This document shows positions 1 through 8,220 of a stretch of DNA of 56,407 nt, in pieces. The notes under the pieces were generated by a model. That model made no database searches, was not told the DNA's origin, and saw nothing but the letters and a program-made list of their open reading frames with translations. Within the stretch, counting starts at the first letter, position 1. Every line of letters starts with the position of its first letter. Origin of the DNA: an uncultured Pseudomonadota bacterium. GTDB taxonomy: Bacteria > Pseudomonadota > Alphaproteobacteria > Rs-D84. Both the position numbers and the translations under genes were made by a program. The stretch spans positions 1 to 56,407 of the forward strand of contig CASETE010000003.1 of NCBI GenBank assembly GCA_949290785.1, in the 5' to 3' direction.

Positions 1-85
1 CACCAACTATCGTTTGCTTGCATAGATGCATCGCCAACTCGTAAGGTTCAAACTGCGCGTCGCTTGTTTTCACCAACTATCGTTT
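1..85. repeat. Direct repeat, two visible copies about 70 bp apart
   Basis: The 15 bases CACCAACTATCGTTT occur at 1-15 and again at 71-85, a period of 70 bp. The sequence after the two copies differs, so only the core is repeated. The window edge cuts the first copy's upstream context, so this may be the end of a longer array. It lies downstream of tRNA-Leu(CAA) and its terminator. No coding potential is convincing in this stretch. Confidence 0.5.
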
Positions 86-113
86 CGTACCGACGGTTCT
101 CGTCCGACAGAAC

Positions 114-143
114 GAAAAAAATATCCCATTCGGGATATTTTAT
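114..143 (-). terminator. Rho-independent terminator of the rpmB-tRNA-Leu unit
   Basis: On the minus strand AAATATCCC pairs with GGGATATTT around a 4-base loop (119-140) and is followed by a run of T. It sits just downstream of tRNA-Leu. Confidence 0.8.
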
Positions 144-145
144 TC

Positions 146-230
146 TGGTGGCCCTGGTCGGACTCGAACCGACACTCCTCGCGGAACTTGATTTTGAGTC
201 AAGCGCGTCTACCAATTCCGCCACGGGGCC
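146..230 (-). tRNA. tRNA-Leu (anticodon CAA)
   Basis: This is an 85-nt class II tRNA with a long variable arm and an encoded CCA end. The anticodon stem CTTGA/TCAAG encloses the loop CTCAAAA, giving anticodon CAA, which reads UUG. The discriminator base is A, as expected for leucine. The acceptor stem GGCCCCG/CAGGGCC has one C-A mismatch at the sixth pair. It starts 18 bases after the rpmB stop on the same strand and is followed by a terminator, so it is probably co-transcribed with rpmB and released by RNase P and 3' processing. Confidence 0.95.
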
Positions 231-248
231 AAAACATAAACTGCGTGT

Positions 249-623
249 TTATTTCGCAGCCGTTTTCTTGGCTTCAACCTTTTTGACCAGGCGGGCACTG
301 CGCGTTGCCTTGTGTACAGGCTTTTTCGCAGGCTTTTCTGCCTTGCCAACTTTCTTTTCAATCGCCTTTTTTATCGCAGCCATGTCTTCCGTCAGACGTG
401 ATACTGGCTTTGACATTACGTAACCATCTAAACCGCCATGCTTCGTCAATGTGCGTAAGCCCGCAGTTGAAATGCGTAACGAAAAATCACGATTTAAAAT
501 ATCGCTGTGAAACTTTAATTTTTGCAAATTAGGCAAGAATGTGCGCTTTGTATGACGCATAGAGTGGGATACGTTCATCCCAACTTGTGTTTTCTTACCT
601 GTAACTTTACATACACGTGGCAT
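249..623 (-). CDS. rpmB: 50S ribosomal protein L28 (bL28)
   Basis: This 124-residue protein begins MPRVCKVTGKK and continues with the L28 pattern of a Cys/Gly-Lys N-terminus, NVSHS, and a basic core ending near GYVMSKP. It is a component of the large ribosomal subunit in the cytoplasm. The ATG at 623 was chosen because the family starts at MPRV and AAAGGAT lies just upstream. A longer frame upstream has no support. The last roughly 30 residues form a Lys/Ala-rich tail that exceeds the usual 78-98 residue length and probably reaches rRNA. tRNA-Leu(CAA) follows on the same strand after 18 bases. Confidence 0.93.
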   Translation of the reverse strand: MPRVCKVTGKKTQVGMNVSHSMRHTKRTFLPNLQKLKFHSDILNRDFSLRISTAGLRTLTKHGGLDGYVMSKPVSRLTEDMAAIKKAIEKKVGKAEKPAKKPVHKATRSARLVKKVEAKKTAAK

Positions 624-750
624 ATTATATATCCTTTGATAACTGGGGCTTAATTTATAATAAAAAACAAGAAAAGTCAAGCATTGTTTTTACTTTTTAT
701 CGTTCAGTCTATGGGGCGGATTTGCTTCCTGTGTCTTGAAATTCAATATT

Positions 751-778
751 TTGTAATTATATATTCAAACGATATAAT
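751..778 (+). promoter_or_regulatory. Probable sigma-70-type promoter of clpB
   Basis: TTGTAA (751-756) and a perfect TATAAT (773-778) are separated by 16 bp. Transcription would start near 785, leaving a short leader with AAAGGAG before the ATG at 800. A CTTGAAA at 735-741 resembles a heat-shock sigma-32 -35 element, but no matching CCCAT-type -10 was seen. Confidence 0.55.
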
Positions 779-799
779 ATTAATAAAGGAGAATTTTTT

Positions 800-2857
800 A
801 TGAATCCAGATGAAATGCAAGAAACGCCAGAACAGGCAATTGCTAAATACACAACTGATTTTACGAAGTTGGCGGCAGACGGTAAACTGGACCCCGTCAT
901 AGGACGCGAAGACGAAATTCGTCGTACTATACAAGTGTTGTCGCGGCGTACAAAAAATAATCCTGTGTTGATTGGTAACCCAGGCGTTGGTAAAACGGCA
1001 ATCGTTGAAGGTTTGGCAGAACGAATTGTCTCTGGTGATGTACCAGAAAATTTGTTAAAGAAAAAATTATTGTCTTTGGATATGGGCGCTTTGATGGCAG
1101 GTGCTATGTTTCGCGGTCAATTTGAGGGACGATTTAAAGCCATATTAAAAGCAGTAAAAGATTCTGACGGACAAATCATTTTGTTCATTGATGAATTACA
1201 CACGTTGGTCGGTGCCGGTAAGGGCGAAGGTTCTATGGACGCGGGTAATCTGTTAAAGCCTATGTTGGCGCGCGGTGAATTGCATTGCTTGGGGGCAACG
1301 ACTTTGGATGAATACCGTCAGTATATTGAAAAAGACCCCGCATTGGCGCGTCGTTTCCAGCCGGTGTATGTTGATGAACCAACCGTTGACGATACCATTT
1401 CAATCTTGCGCGGCTTGAAAGAAAAGTACGAAGGTCATCATGGCGTCAGAATTGCCGATTCTGCGCTGGTTGCTGCGGTTCGCTTGTCTAATCGTTACAT
1501 CACAGACAGGTTCTTGCCCGATAAAGCAATTGACTTGATTGATGAAGCCGCCGCACGCGTTCGTATTGAAATTGCATCAAAACCAGAAAAGTTAGATGAA
1601 ATTGACAGGCATCTGATGCAATTAAAAATAGAACAGCAGGCCTTGAAAAAAGAAAAAGATGAAGAGTCTAAGAAACGTCTGAAAGATTTAGAAAATCTTA
1701 TCAAAGACGAAGAAGAAAAATCCAAGGTCCTAACAGCAGAGTGGCGCAAAGAACAAGAAAAAATGCGCGGCCTTTCAGATGCTATGGCGGCATTGGACGC
1801 AGCCAAGGCAGAGGTTGCATCGGCTATGCGTAACGGTGACTATGAAAAAGCGTCCGCACTGCAATACGGTAAAATACCAGAACTGGAAGAGAATATCCGC
1901 AAGATGAACGCGGAATCCAAAGAATATAAAACCGTTCTACCAGAGCATATTGCCGCAGTAGTTAGTAAGTGGACCGGCGTGCCGGCAGATAAACTAAGTG
2001 TAGAAGAACAATCTAAACTGTTGAACATAGAAGATGAACTGCGCAAGCGCGTCGTCGGACAAGACCATGCGTTGACCGTCATTGCGCGCGCGATTCGTCG
2101 CAGCAGGGCGGGGTTGTCTGATCCGCACAGACCGGCCGGCAGTTTTATGTTCTTGGGACCTACAGGCGTCGGTAAAACAGAAGTTGCCAAAGCCTTGGTA
2201 GAATATCTGTTTAACGATGATACTGCTATGACCAGAATTGATATGAGTGAATATATGGAACCGCACTCTGTATCGCGCTTAATCGGCAGTCCCCCAGGGT
2301 ACGTCGGTTATGAACAAGGCGGCGTTTTGACAGAAAGCGTGCGTCGCCGTCCGTATCAGGTCTTGCTGTTTGATGAAATTGAAAAAGCAAACCCCGATGT
2401 GTTTAATGTCTTTTTACAAATATTAGACGACGGACGTTTAACAGACGGGCAGGGACATGTAGTTAACTTTACTAATACCATAATTATCATGACAAGTAAT
2501 TTGCCAGATATGGATGCGGTAAAGAAAAACTTTCGCCCGGAATTCATAAACCGTATTGATGAAATCGTGTTCTTTAATCCGCTGGGCAAAGACGTTATGG
2601 CCGGAATCGTAAAGATTCAACTGCGTAACCTTGAAAAGCGCTTATCAGAACGTCGCATAAGTCTGGAAGTTTCTGATAAAGCAATAAAGTGGTTGGGTGA
2701 TAATGGGTATGACCCGGTATTCGGTGCACGACCCTTGAAACGATTGATAACATCGGCGGTAGAAGATAAAATCGCAGATTTAATTTTGTCCGGTACCGTT
2801 GGCGAAGGAAGTACCGTATATGTTGATGTTCACGGAAAAGAACTGACAGTAAAATAA
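800..2857 (+). CDS. clpB: ATP-dependent disaggregase ClpB, without the N-domain
   Basis: This 685-residue Hsp100 protein pulls aggregated polypeptides through a hexameric pore together with DnaK. The first AAA+ module starts almost at once, with [20 protein letters not shown] at residues 17-36 and Walker A GNPGVGKT near 59. A full coiled-coil M-domain at about 255-375 separates ClpB from ClpA. The second Walker A GPTGVGKT lies near 452, followed by the C-terminal D2-small domain ([12 protein letters not shown]). The usual N-terminal domain of about 145 residues is absent. The AAAGGAG ribosome binding site directly upstream shows this is the real start. Compared with E. coli ClpB, about 20 residues are also missing after MTSN in the second AAA+ module. 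Confidence 0.95.
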   Translation: MNPDEMQETPEQAIAKYTTDFTKLAADGKLDPVIGREDEIRRTIQVLSRRTKNNPVLIGNPGVGKTAIVEGLAERIVSGDVPENLLKKKLLSLDMGALMAGAMFRGQFEGRFKAILKAVKDSDGQIILFIDELHTLVGAGKGEGSMDAGNLLKPMLARGELHCLGATTLDEYRQYIEKDPALARRFQPVYVDEPTVDDTISILRGLKEKYEGHHGVRIADSALVAAVRLSNRYITDRFLPDKAIDLIDEAAARVRIEIASKPEKLDEIDRHLMQLKIEQQALKKEKDEESKKRLKDLENLIKDEEEKSKVLTAEWRKEQEKMRGLSDAMAALDAAKAEVASAMRNGDYEKASALQYGKIPELEENIRKMNAESKEYKTVLPEHIAAVVSKWTGVPADKLSVEEQSKLLNIEDELRKRVVGQDHALTVIARAIRRSRAGLSDPHRPAGSFMFLGPTGVGKTEVAKALVEYLFNDDTAMTRIDMSEYMEPHSVSRLIGSPPGYVGYEQGGVLTESVRRRPYQVLLFDEIEKANPDVFNVFLQILDDGRLTDGQGHVVNFTNTIIIMTSNLPDMDAVKKNFRPEFINRIDEIVFFNPLGKDVMAGIVKIQLRNLEKRLSERRISLEVSDKAIKWLGDNGYDPVFGARPLKRLITSAVEDKIADLILSGTVGEGSTVYVDVHGKELTVK

Positions 2858-2858
2858 T

Positions 2859-2884
2859 AAAAAGGGTGGTTTTACCACCCTTTG
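2859..2884. terminator. Bidirectional terminator between clpB and the repeat-protein array
   Basis: AAAGGGTGG pairs with CCACCCTTT around a TTTA-type loop (about 2861-2883), with A-rich flank on one side and T-rich on the other. It ends exactly at the stop codon of the convergent gene. Confidence 0.8.
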
Positions 2885-4198
2885 TTATCTTGTTTTGGTT
2901 GTGAATATAAAACGGCGACCGGCTGCCAGTTTTTTTATCTTGTCTTTGCTTATAATAACAGTAGTTTTATCGTTCAATAACATATTAATGTTATCGTTCG
3001 CATCGTTTATGCACCTGATTTGAATGTAATGTTTAGAATATTTTTGTAACTTCGTGGTGTTCAAGGATTCTATGTTCGCATTATATGCCAGCCATGTCGG
3101 CGTGTCCGGATAATGAGGGTCGTTTGTGATTATTCCATGTATCGCTAATATAGTGTTGTCGCACAATAACTTTATTTCTGTATATATATGATTGGATAGG
3201 ATTTTAGTCCCGTTTATAAACACATCGTTATATTTTATATGATCTTTGATATTAACTGTTTTTACAGATACGATAAGTTCACCGTTTTTTGACGACGTAA
3301 CAATTTTTCGGATTTTTTTTTCTTGTTCTGCTGCACGAAGTTCTTTGCCAAGCCTGTCAAACTGTTGTTGCTCTGGGTCGTAATCAGAAAAACGTTTTCC
3401 CAAGGCCTTATTTAAATCGTCAGGAATTGGCAGGTTATTTTGTTTATACTTATTATATAGTAGTCGTATATAGTCGTTCGCATATTTTGAATATGCTTTT
3501 TTCATTTGTTTTTTTTGAAATGTTTGGCTTTCAGGATCATAGTTGTAAAATCTTTTTATCATTTCTTTGTGTAACTGATCGGGTAGTGGTATACCATTTT
3601 TTATGCAATCTTTATAAAGATTTTGTAAGAACGTATCGGATTTAACTGATAAATCTGTTATGGATGATATCTTATTCAAAAGCGCTTGTTTGGGATCTGT
3701 GATAGAACATGGTTTTGGTTGTGGTATAAACGTTTTTGTTTCCGGGTTATAGTTAGAAAACCTTTTAGCCAGCTCTGCATTCAGTTCTTCTGGAATAGGT
3801 AGTTTTTGTTTTTTACATTCATTGTAAGCAGATCGCAAGGTATTGTCGGCACAGTCTGCATATGATTTAGTGTGTGGTTTAAACCTTTTCGTTTCTGGGT
3901 TGTAACTATTAAAGTAATATGCAATCACCTTATTTAAATTTTCTGGTATTTCTGCCAAGTTATTTTTAAAACGACTGTAATATAAATTTTTTAGTTGTTG
4001 TTTTATTTTTGGCGTGTCGTTTAGGTCTATTTTGGGCTGTGATGTGGTGAATTTTTGTAAATTGGGATTATAGTCGCCAAACCGTTCTGCCAATGCTGCA
4101 TTTAATTCTGGTTCAATACTTAACCCGCATTGTGTGTAAGTATAGAAAAATAATAATAAAATAGAGTCTTTGTATCTTGAATAATTTGTGTTTGACAT
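2885..4198 (-). CDS. Repeat protein of unknown function, paralog D (5 repeats plus shared C-terminal domain)
   Basis: I do not recognise this family. The 437-residue protein has no signal peptide or membrane segment, so it is probably cytoplasmic. It contains about five degenerate units of 50-65 residues. Each has the pattern S-x-x-L-x-x-x-Y-x-x-(K/R)-K, then (L/I)P-(D/E)-x-LN, then A-(K/E)-RF-x-x-Y-(D/N)-P-(E/Q). A C-terminal domain of about 130 residues follows with YNDVFINGTKILSNH, an LLCD-x-T-(I/V)-LAIHGIITN block and a PTWLAYN segment, ending in a Lys/Arg-rich tail. Its first repeat (ILLLFFYTYTQCGL) and second repeat closely match those of the fourth paralog at 7053-8156, while the middle repeats differ. 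It is last in the run of four, 28 bases after its neighbour, with an AGGATG-type ribosome binding site. Confidence 0.85.
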   Translation of the reverse strand: MSNTNYSRYKDSILLLFFYTYTQCGLSIEPELNAALAERFGDYNPNLQKFTTSQPKIDLNDTPKIKQQLKNLYYSRFKNNLAEIPENLNKVIAYYFNSYNPETKRFKPHTKSYADCADNTLRSAYNECKKQKLPIPEELNAELAKRFSNYNPETKTFIPQPKPCSITDPKQALLNKISSITDLSVKSDTFLQNLYKDCIKNGIPLPDQLHKEMIKRFYNYDPESQTFQKKQMKKAYSKYANDYIRLLYNKYKQNNLPIPDDLNKALGKRFSDYDPEQQQFDRLGKELRAAEQEKKIRKIVTSSKNGELIVSVKTVNIKDHIKYNDVFINGTKILSNHIYTEIKLLCDNTILAIHGIITNDPHYPDTPTWLAYNANIESLNTTKLQKYSKHYIQIRCINDANDNINMLLNDKTTVIISKDKIKKLAAGRRFIFTTKTR

Positions 4199-4226
4199 GT
4201 TTGCATCCTGTTTATTCTTTTGTTTA

Positions 4227-5864
4227 TTATCTCGTTTGTTGGTTTTCTAATACAAAATAGTGTCCGTTTGCTACTCGTTTCAATTTTTCTTTGCTTAAAA
4301 CCACTGTGGTTTTGTTGTTGAAAAATATATTAATTTTGTCGTTTATATCACGTATGTTGTTAATTTGAACGTAATAGTTTGAATATGGGTTTGCCTGTGT
4401 TGGCGACAGCGATTTCATTTGCGCGTTATATGCCAGCCATGTCGGCGTGTGTGGGTAATGCACATCGTTCGTGATAATTCCATGTATCGCCAATACAGTG
4501 TCATCGCATAATAACTTTATTTCTGTATCTATGTGATTAGACAGTATTTTAGTTCCGTTTATAAATATATCGTTATAAGTTACGTCTTCTTTGGTGTCAA
4601 CAGTTTGTACGGATACAACAATTTTTTTGCTTCTTGAATTCGTTACAATTTTACGTAGTTTCTCTGCGTATGCTTCTTCTTGACGGGTTTGTTCTAATTT
4701 ATCAAAGATTTGTTTTTCTGGGTCATAACCAGGAAATCTTTTTGCCAATTCTTCATTTAAATCATCAGGAATGAGGATTTTATTTTTTTTGCGATATTGA
4801 TATGCAGAACGCAACTTGTTATCCGTTGTTTCAGACCAAATTATGTGTTTTTTATATTGCGTTTTTGTTTGTATAGTTGCTTTTTGGTCTTCGTTAATAG
4901 AATCCGTGGTTTCGTTCGTTGTTTTTTTAAACGACCTGTTTATGGGGTCATAGTTAGGAAATCTCTTTGCCATTTCTTCATTGAATTCGTCCGAAATGGG
5001 TAAATTTTGTCTTTTATATTTATAATAAGTGACATGTAATGTGAGTTTGGAATACTCAGAAATTTTTTTCTTTTTTGTGATTTTTTTCAAGGTTTGGGTC
5101 ACAGGGTCATAGTTAGGAAATCTTTTTGCCAATTCTTGATTTAATTCATCGGATATTGGTAGATGATTTCTTTTGCGAAAATGAAAGGTTACAAGAACGC
5201 TGTCCCTAGAAGATTTAGACCAGTCGTTTTTTCGTTTTATCGTTCTGGTATCAGGGTCATAATTATTAAATCTTTTTGTTAATTCCTTGTTTAGTTCGTC
5301 TGGTATTTGAATATTGTTTTTTTTACGGTAATAGTATGATGTCTTTAGACTTTGATCAGAAGATTTAGACCAATCGATTTTTACGTTTAACGTTTTGGTT
5401 ACAGGGTCATAGTTAGGAAACCTTTTCGCCAATTCTATATTTAATTCGTTGGATATTGGCATATTGTTTCTTTTACGATAATGATAAGTTACAAGAATGC
5501 TTTCCCTGGAAGATTTAGACCAGTCGGTTTTTTGCTTAAACGTTTTGGTGTTTTGGTCATAGTTAGGAAATCTCTTTGCCATTTCTTCATTTAAGTCATC
5601 TGATATTTGCATATTCAGTTTTTTGCGATAATGATATGCAGTCATAAGGCTGGCATTAGATGACTTTGACCAATCTGTTTTTTTCTTTTGAAACTTCTGA
5701 CTTTCTATATCATAGTTGTTAAATCTTTTTGCAAGTTCTGCATTTAATTCATTTGATATTTCTATATCGTTCTTTTTACGATAACGGTATGCGTTAACAA
5801 GGCTAGAATCAGAAACTTTTGACCAGTTTGTATTTTTTTTATCTTGTCTAGTTATATTTGTCAT
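4227..5864 (-). CDS. Repeat protein of unknown function, paralog C (7 repeats plus shared C-terminal domain)
   Basis: This is the longest member at 545 residues. It has seven units of about 50 residues, most beginning DWSKSS and running through YRKK, IP/IS-D-LN-EE and AKRFPNYDP. The units at about residues 62-260 are so similar that the DNA also repeats with a period near 150 bp. Each looks like a compact helical bundle with a charged surface, possibly nucleic-acid or protein binding. That is inference from composition only. The C-terminal 130 residues carry the family domain (NDIFINGTKILSNH; LLCDDTVLAIHGIITND; HTPTWLAYN). No catalytic motif is evident. It starts 18 bases downstream of paralog B, so the four genes probably form one transcript. 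DNA-level repetition makes the repeat number likely to change. Confidence 0.85.
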   Translation of the reverse strand: MTNITRQDKKNTNWSKVSDSSLVNAYRYRKKNDIEISNELNAELAKRFNNYDIESQKFQKKKTDWSKSSNASLMTAYHYRKKLNMQISDDLNEEMAKRFPNYDQNTKTFKQKTDWSKSSRESILVTYHYRKRNNMPISNELNIELAKRFPNYDPVTKTLNVKIDWSKSSDQSLKTSYYYRKKNNIQIPDELNKELTKRFNNYDPDTRTIKRKNDWSKSSRDSVLVTFHFRKRNHLPISDELNQELAKRFPNYDPVTQTLKKITKKKKISEYSKLTLHVTYYKYKRQNLPISDEFNEEMAKRFPNYDPINRSFKKTTNETTDSINEDQKATIQTKTQYKKHIIWSETTDNKLRSAYQYRKKNKILIPDDLNEELAKRFPGYDPEKQIFDKLEQTRQEEAYAEKLRKIVTNSRSKKIVVSVQTVDTKEDVTYNDIFINGTKILSNHIDTEIKLLCDDTVLAIHGIITNDVHYPHTPTWLAYNAQMKSLSPTQANPYSNYYVQINNIRDINDKINIFFNNKTTVVLSKEKLKRVANGHYFVLENQQTR

Positions 5865-5882
5865 CGTTTATTCTTTTGTTTT

Positions 5883-7034
5883 TTATCTTGTTTTCTGGTT
5901 TTCTAAGACAAAGCGACGTCCATCTGCTAATTTTTTCAATTTTTCTTTGCTTAAAGACATTGTGATTTTGTTGTCTAAAAATATATTAACTTTGTCGCTT
6001 GTGTCAGATATATGTTTGATTTGAACATATTGTTCAGAGTATACATTGGCTTTAATGTTTGCTAATGATTTCATTTGCGTGTTATATGCCAACCACGTAG
6101 GCGTATGGGGGTAATGCACATCGTTTGTGATTATTCCATGTATCGCCAATATGGTATCATCACACAGCAGTTTTATTTCTGTATCTATGTGATTAGATAA
6201 TATTTTAGTCCCATTTATAAAGACATCGTTATAAGTTACGTTTTCTTTTATGTCCACAGGTTTCACGGATACAACGATTCGTGTATCTGTGTATTGTGCA
6301 GCAATTTGTTGTAATGTGGTTGCTCGCTTTTCTGCATTGACGTCTTTGTTCTTTTCCAGCAAAACGCGTTTTTCAGGGTCATAGTTATGAAAGCGTTTCG
6401 CTAATTCCGCATTTAAATCGTCTGGAATTTGTTTGTTGGTTTTTTTGTGATTGTAATAAGCAATTCGTAATGTAGTTTTTGATTGTTCTGAATAATTTTT
6501 TGTTTTTCTTACTTTTGTGAATGTATTGCTTTCTTCGTCATAGTTAGGAAATCTTTTAATCAGTTCCGCCTTTAATTCTTCGGATATTGGTAAGTTTTTG
6601 TGTTTACGGTATATATAAGCATTTTGTATGCTTCTGTTTGATTTTTCCGCCCAATTAATTGGTTCTTCAATTTTTATGAGCGTTCTGGTTTTTGTGTCAT
6701 AATTCAAAAATTTGTCGGCAAGTGCAAAATGTAGGTCGTCTGGTATCGGTAAGTTTTTCGACTTACGATAATAATATGCGCCCATTAAACTTTGATGAGA
6801 AGCCCCTGACCATTCTTGCGTTCTTTTATAGTGTCTTGGTGATAAGTTGTGTCGCTCTGTTTTGGATTTGCACATGGATTTTGTAGGTTTGCATGTCTTA
6901 AATCTGTTCATAAGTTCGTCAATTAAAGATTGTGGTATCTCTAATTTTCTCTTATGCAGGTAATTGTATTCCAACATTAATGATGCGTCAGAATATTTTG
7001 ACCAATCTTTATCTGGTTGTGTGTTTTTTGTCAT
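5883..7034 (-). CDS. Repeat protein of unknown function, paralog B (4 repeats plus shared C-terminal domain)
   Basis: This 383-residue protein has four repeat units, the first (SDASLMLEYNYLHKRKLEIP) and its acidic/basic tail being the most diverged. The others keep W-(S/A)-x-x-S, Y-x-YRK, (I/L)P-(D/E), (L/A)-RF-x-NYD. The C-terminal domain (TYNDVFINGTKILSNH; LLCDDTILAIHGIITND; PTWLAYN) is nearly the same as in paralog C, more alike than their repeats. That suggests a conserved partner for the C-terminal domain and a changing one for the repeats. No signal peptide or membrane helix is visible. It lies 18 bases downstream of paralog A. Family and function are unrecognised. Confidence 0.85.
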   Translation of the reverse strand: MTKNTQPDKDWSKYSDASLMLEYNYLHKRKLEIPQSLIDELMNRFKTCKPTKSMCKSKTERHNLSPRHYKRTQEWSGASHQSLMGAYYYRKSKNLPIPDDLHFALADKFLNYDTKTRTLIKIEEPINWAEKSNRSIQNAYIYRKHKNLPISEELKAELIKRFPNYDEESNTFTKVRKTKNYSEQSKTTLRIAYYNHKKTNKQIPDDLNAELAKRFHNYDPEKRVLLEKNKDVNAEKRATTLQQIAAQYTDTRIVVSVKPVDIKENVTYNDVFINGTKILSNHIDTEIKLLCDDTILAIHGIITNDVHYPHTPTWLAYNTQMKSLANIKANVYSEQYVQIKHISDTSDKVNIFLDNKITMSLSKEKLKKLADGRRFVLENQKTR

Positions 7035-7052
7035 GTTTTTATCTTTTTGTTG

Positions 7053-8156
7053 TTATCTATGTTTTTTGGGCTCTAACACAAAGCGTCGTCCATCTGCTAG
7101 TTTTTTAATCTTTTCTGTGTTTAAAATCATAGTGGTTTTATTATCTAGGAATAAATTTATTTTCCCATTAATATCGGATATATGTTTTATTTGAATGAAA
7201 TACCCAGAATAAGAGTGCGTTTTTTGAGGCGCTAATGATTGTAATTGCGTATCATAGACCAGCCAAGTCGGTGTGTTTGGATACTTGGTATTATTTGTGA
7301 TAGTACCGTGTATGGCCAATACCGTGTCGTCGCATAATAGTTTTATTTCTGTGTTCAGATGATTAGATAGTATTTTAGTGCCATTGATAAATACATCGTT
7401 GTAAGTTATATCAGATTGTTTTTTGACGGTTTTTTTTGTAACAAAAAATTGTTTGTTTTGTGGCACGATTTTAGTTGTAGGTTCTGGTTCGGCATATTTT
7501 TTGTTTCCGAACGTTTCTGTTTCGGGGTCATATCCAGAAAACCTGTTTGACAGTTCTTCGTTTAAGTGTTCGGTAAGTTTTTTACCTTTTATTTTGTTAC
7601 GATAATATAAATTACGTATTTGAATATCGGAAATCGTTGAAAAGTCTTTCATGTCTTCAAATGACAAGAGGGTTTTTGTTTCAGGGTCATAGTTATAATA
7701 ATGTTTGCATAATGCTTTATGTAAAGAATCTTCTATATCTAGATTTTTTCTTTTGCGATAGTGATATGCCTGCATAAGATTTTGCGGGCTGACGTTTGTC
7801 CAATCGTATTCCCTGATACTTGTTTTTGATTTTTTGCCGAATTTTCTTGTTTCCGGACAGTAACCATGAAAGTAATATGCGATTACTTTATTTAAATTAT
7901 CGGGTATTTCCGCTAAGTTATGTTTAAAACGGTTGTAATATAAATTACTTAGTTGGCGTTTGATTGTTTGTTTGTCGCTTAAATCTATTTTAGGCTGCGA
8001 TGTGGTGAATTTTTGTAATTGTGGGTTATAGTCTCTAAACCTTTCAGCTAATGCTGCGTTTAATTCTGGTTCAATAACTAACCCGCATTGTGTGTAAGTA
8101 TAGAAAAATAATAATAAAATAGAGTTTGAGTATTGTGAATAAGTCATGTTTGGCAT
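7053..8156 (-). CDS. Repeat protein of unknown function, paralog A (4 repeats plus shared C-terminal domain)
   Basis: This 367-residue protein is first in the four-gene run. The start at 8156 has an AGGAGG ribosome binding site five bases upstream. Four repeat units are visible. Units 1 and 2 are almost identical to those of paralog D at 2885-4198. Unit 3 is the DW-type seen in paralog C, and unit 4 is diverged. The C-terminal domain keeps ITYNDVFINGTKILSNH, LLCDDTVLAIHG and PTWLVYD. The hydrophobic N-terminal run ILLLFFYTYTQCGL is the first repeat's helix, not an export signal. The ABC exporter gene ends 65 bases upstream on the same strand and may share its transcript. Function unknown. Confidence 0.85.
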   Translation of the reverse strand: MPNMTYSQYSNSILLLFFYTYTQCGLVIEPELNAALAERFRDYNPQLQKFTTSQPKIDLSDKQTIKRQLSNLYYNRFKHNLAEIPDNLNKVIAYYFHGYCPETRKFGKKSKTSIREYDWTNVSPQNLMQAYHYRKRKNLDIEDSLHKALCKHYYNYDPETKTLLSFEDMKDFSTISDIQIRNLYYRNKIKGKKLTEHLNEELSNRFSGYDPETETFGNKKYAEPEPTTKIVPQNKQFFVTKKTVKKQSDITYNDVFINGTKILSNHLNTEIKLLCDDTVLAIHGTITNNTKYPNTPTWLVYDTQLQSLAPQKTHSYSGYFIQIKHISDINGKINLFLDNKTTMILNTEKIKKLADGRRFVLEPKKHR

Positions 8157-8220
8157 GTTTGCCTCCTATATGTTTATTCCTTTTCCTCCCTTTGCTAGTT
8201 ATTTGTTTTTTGTTTCGTTT

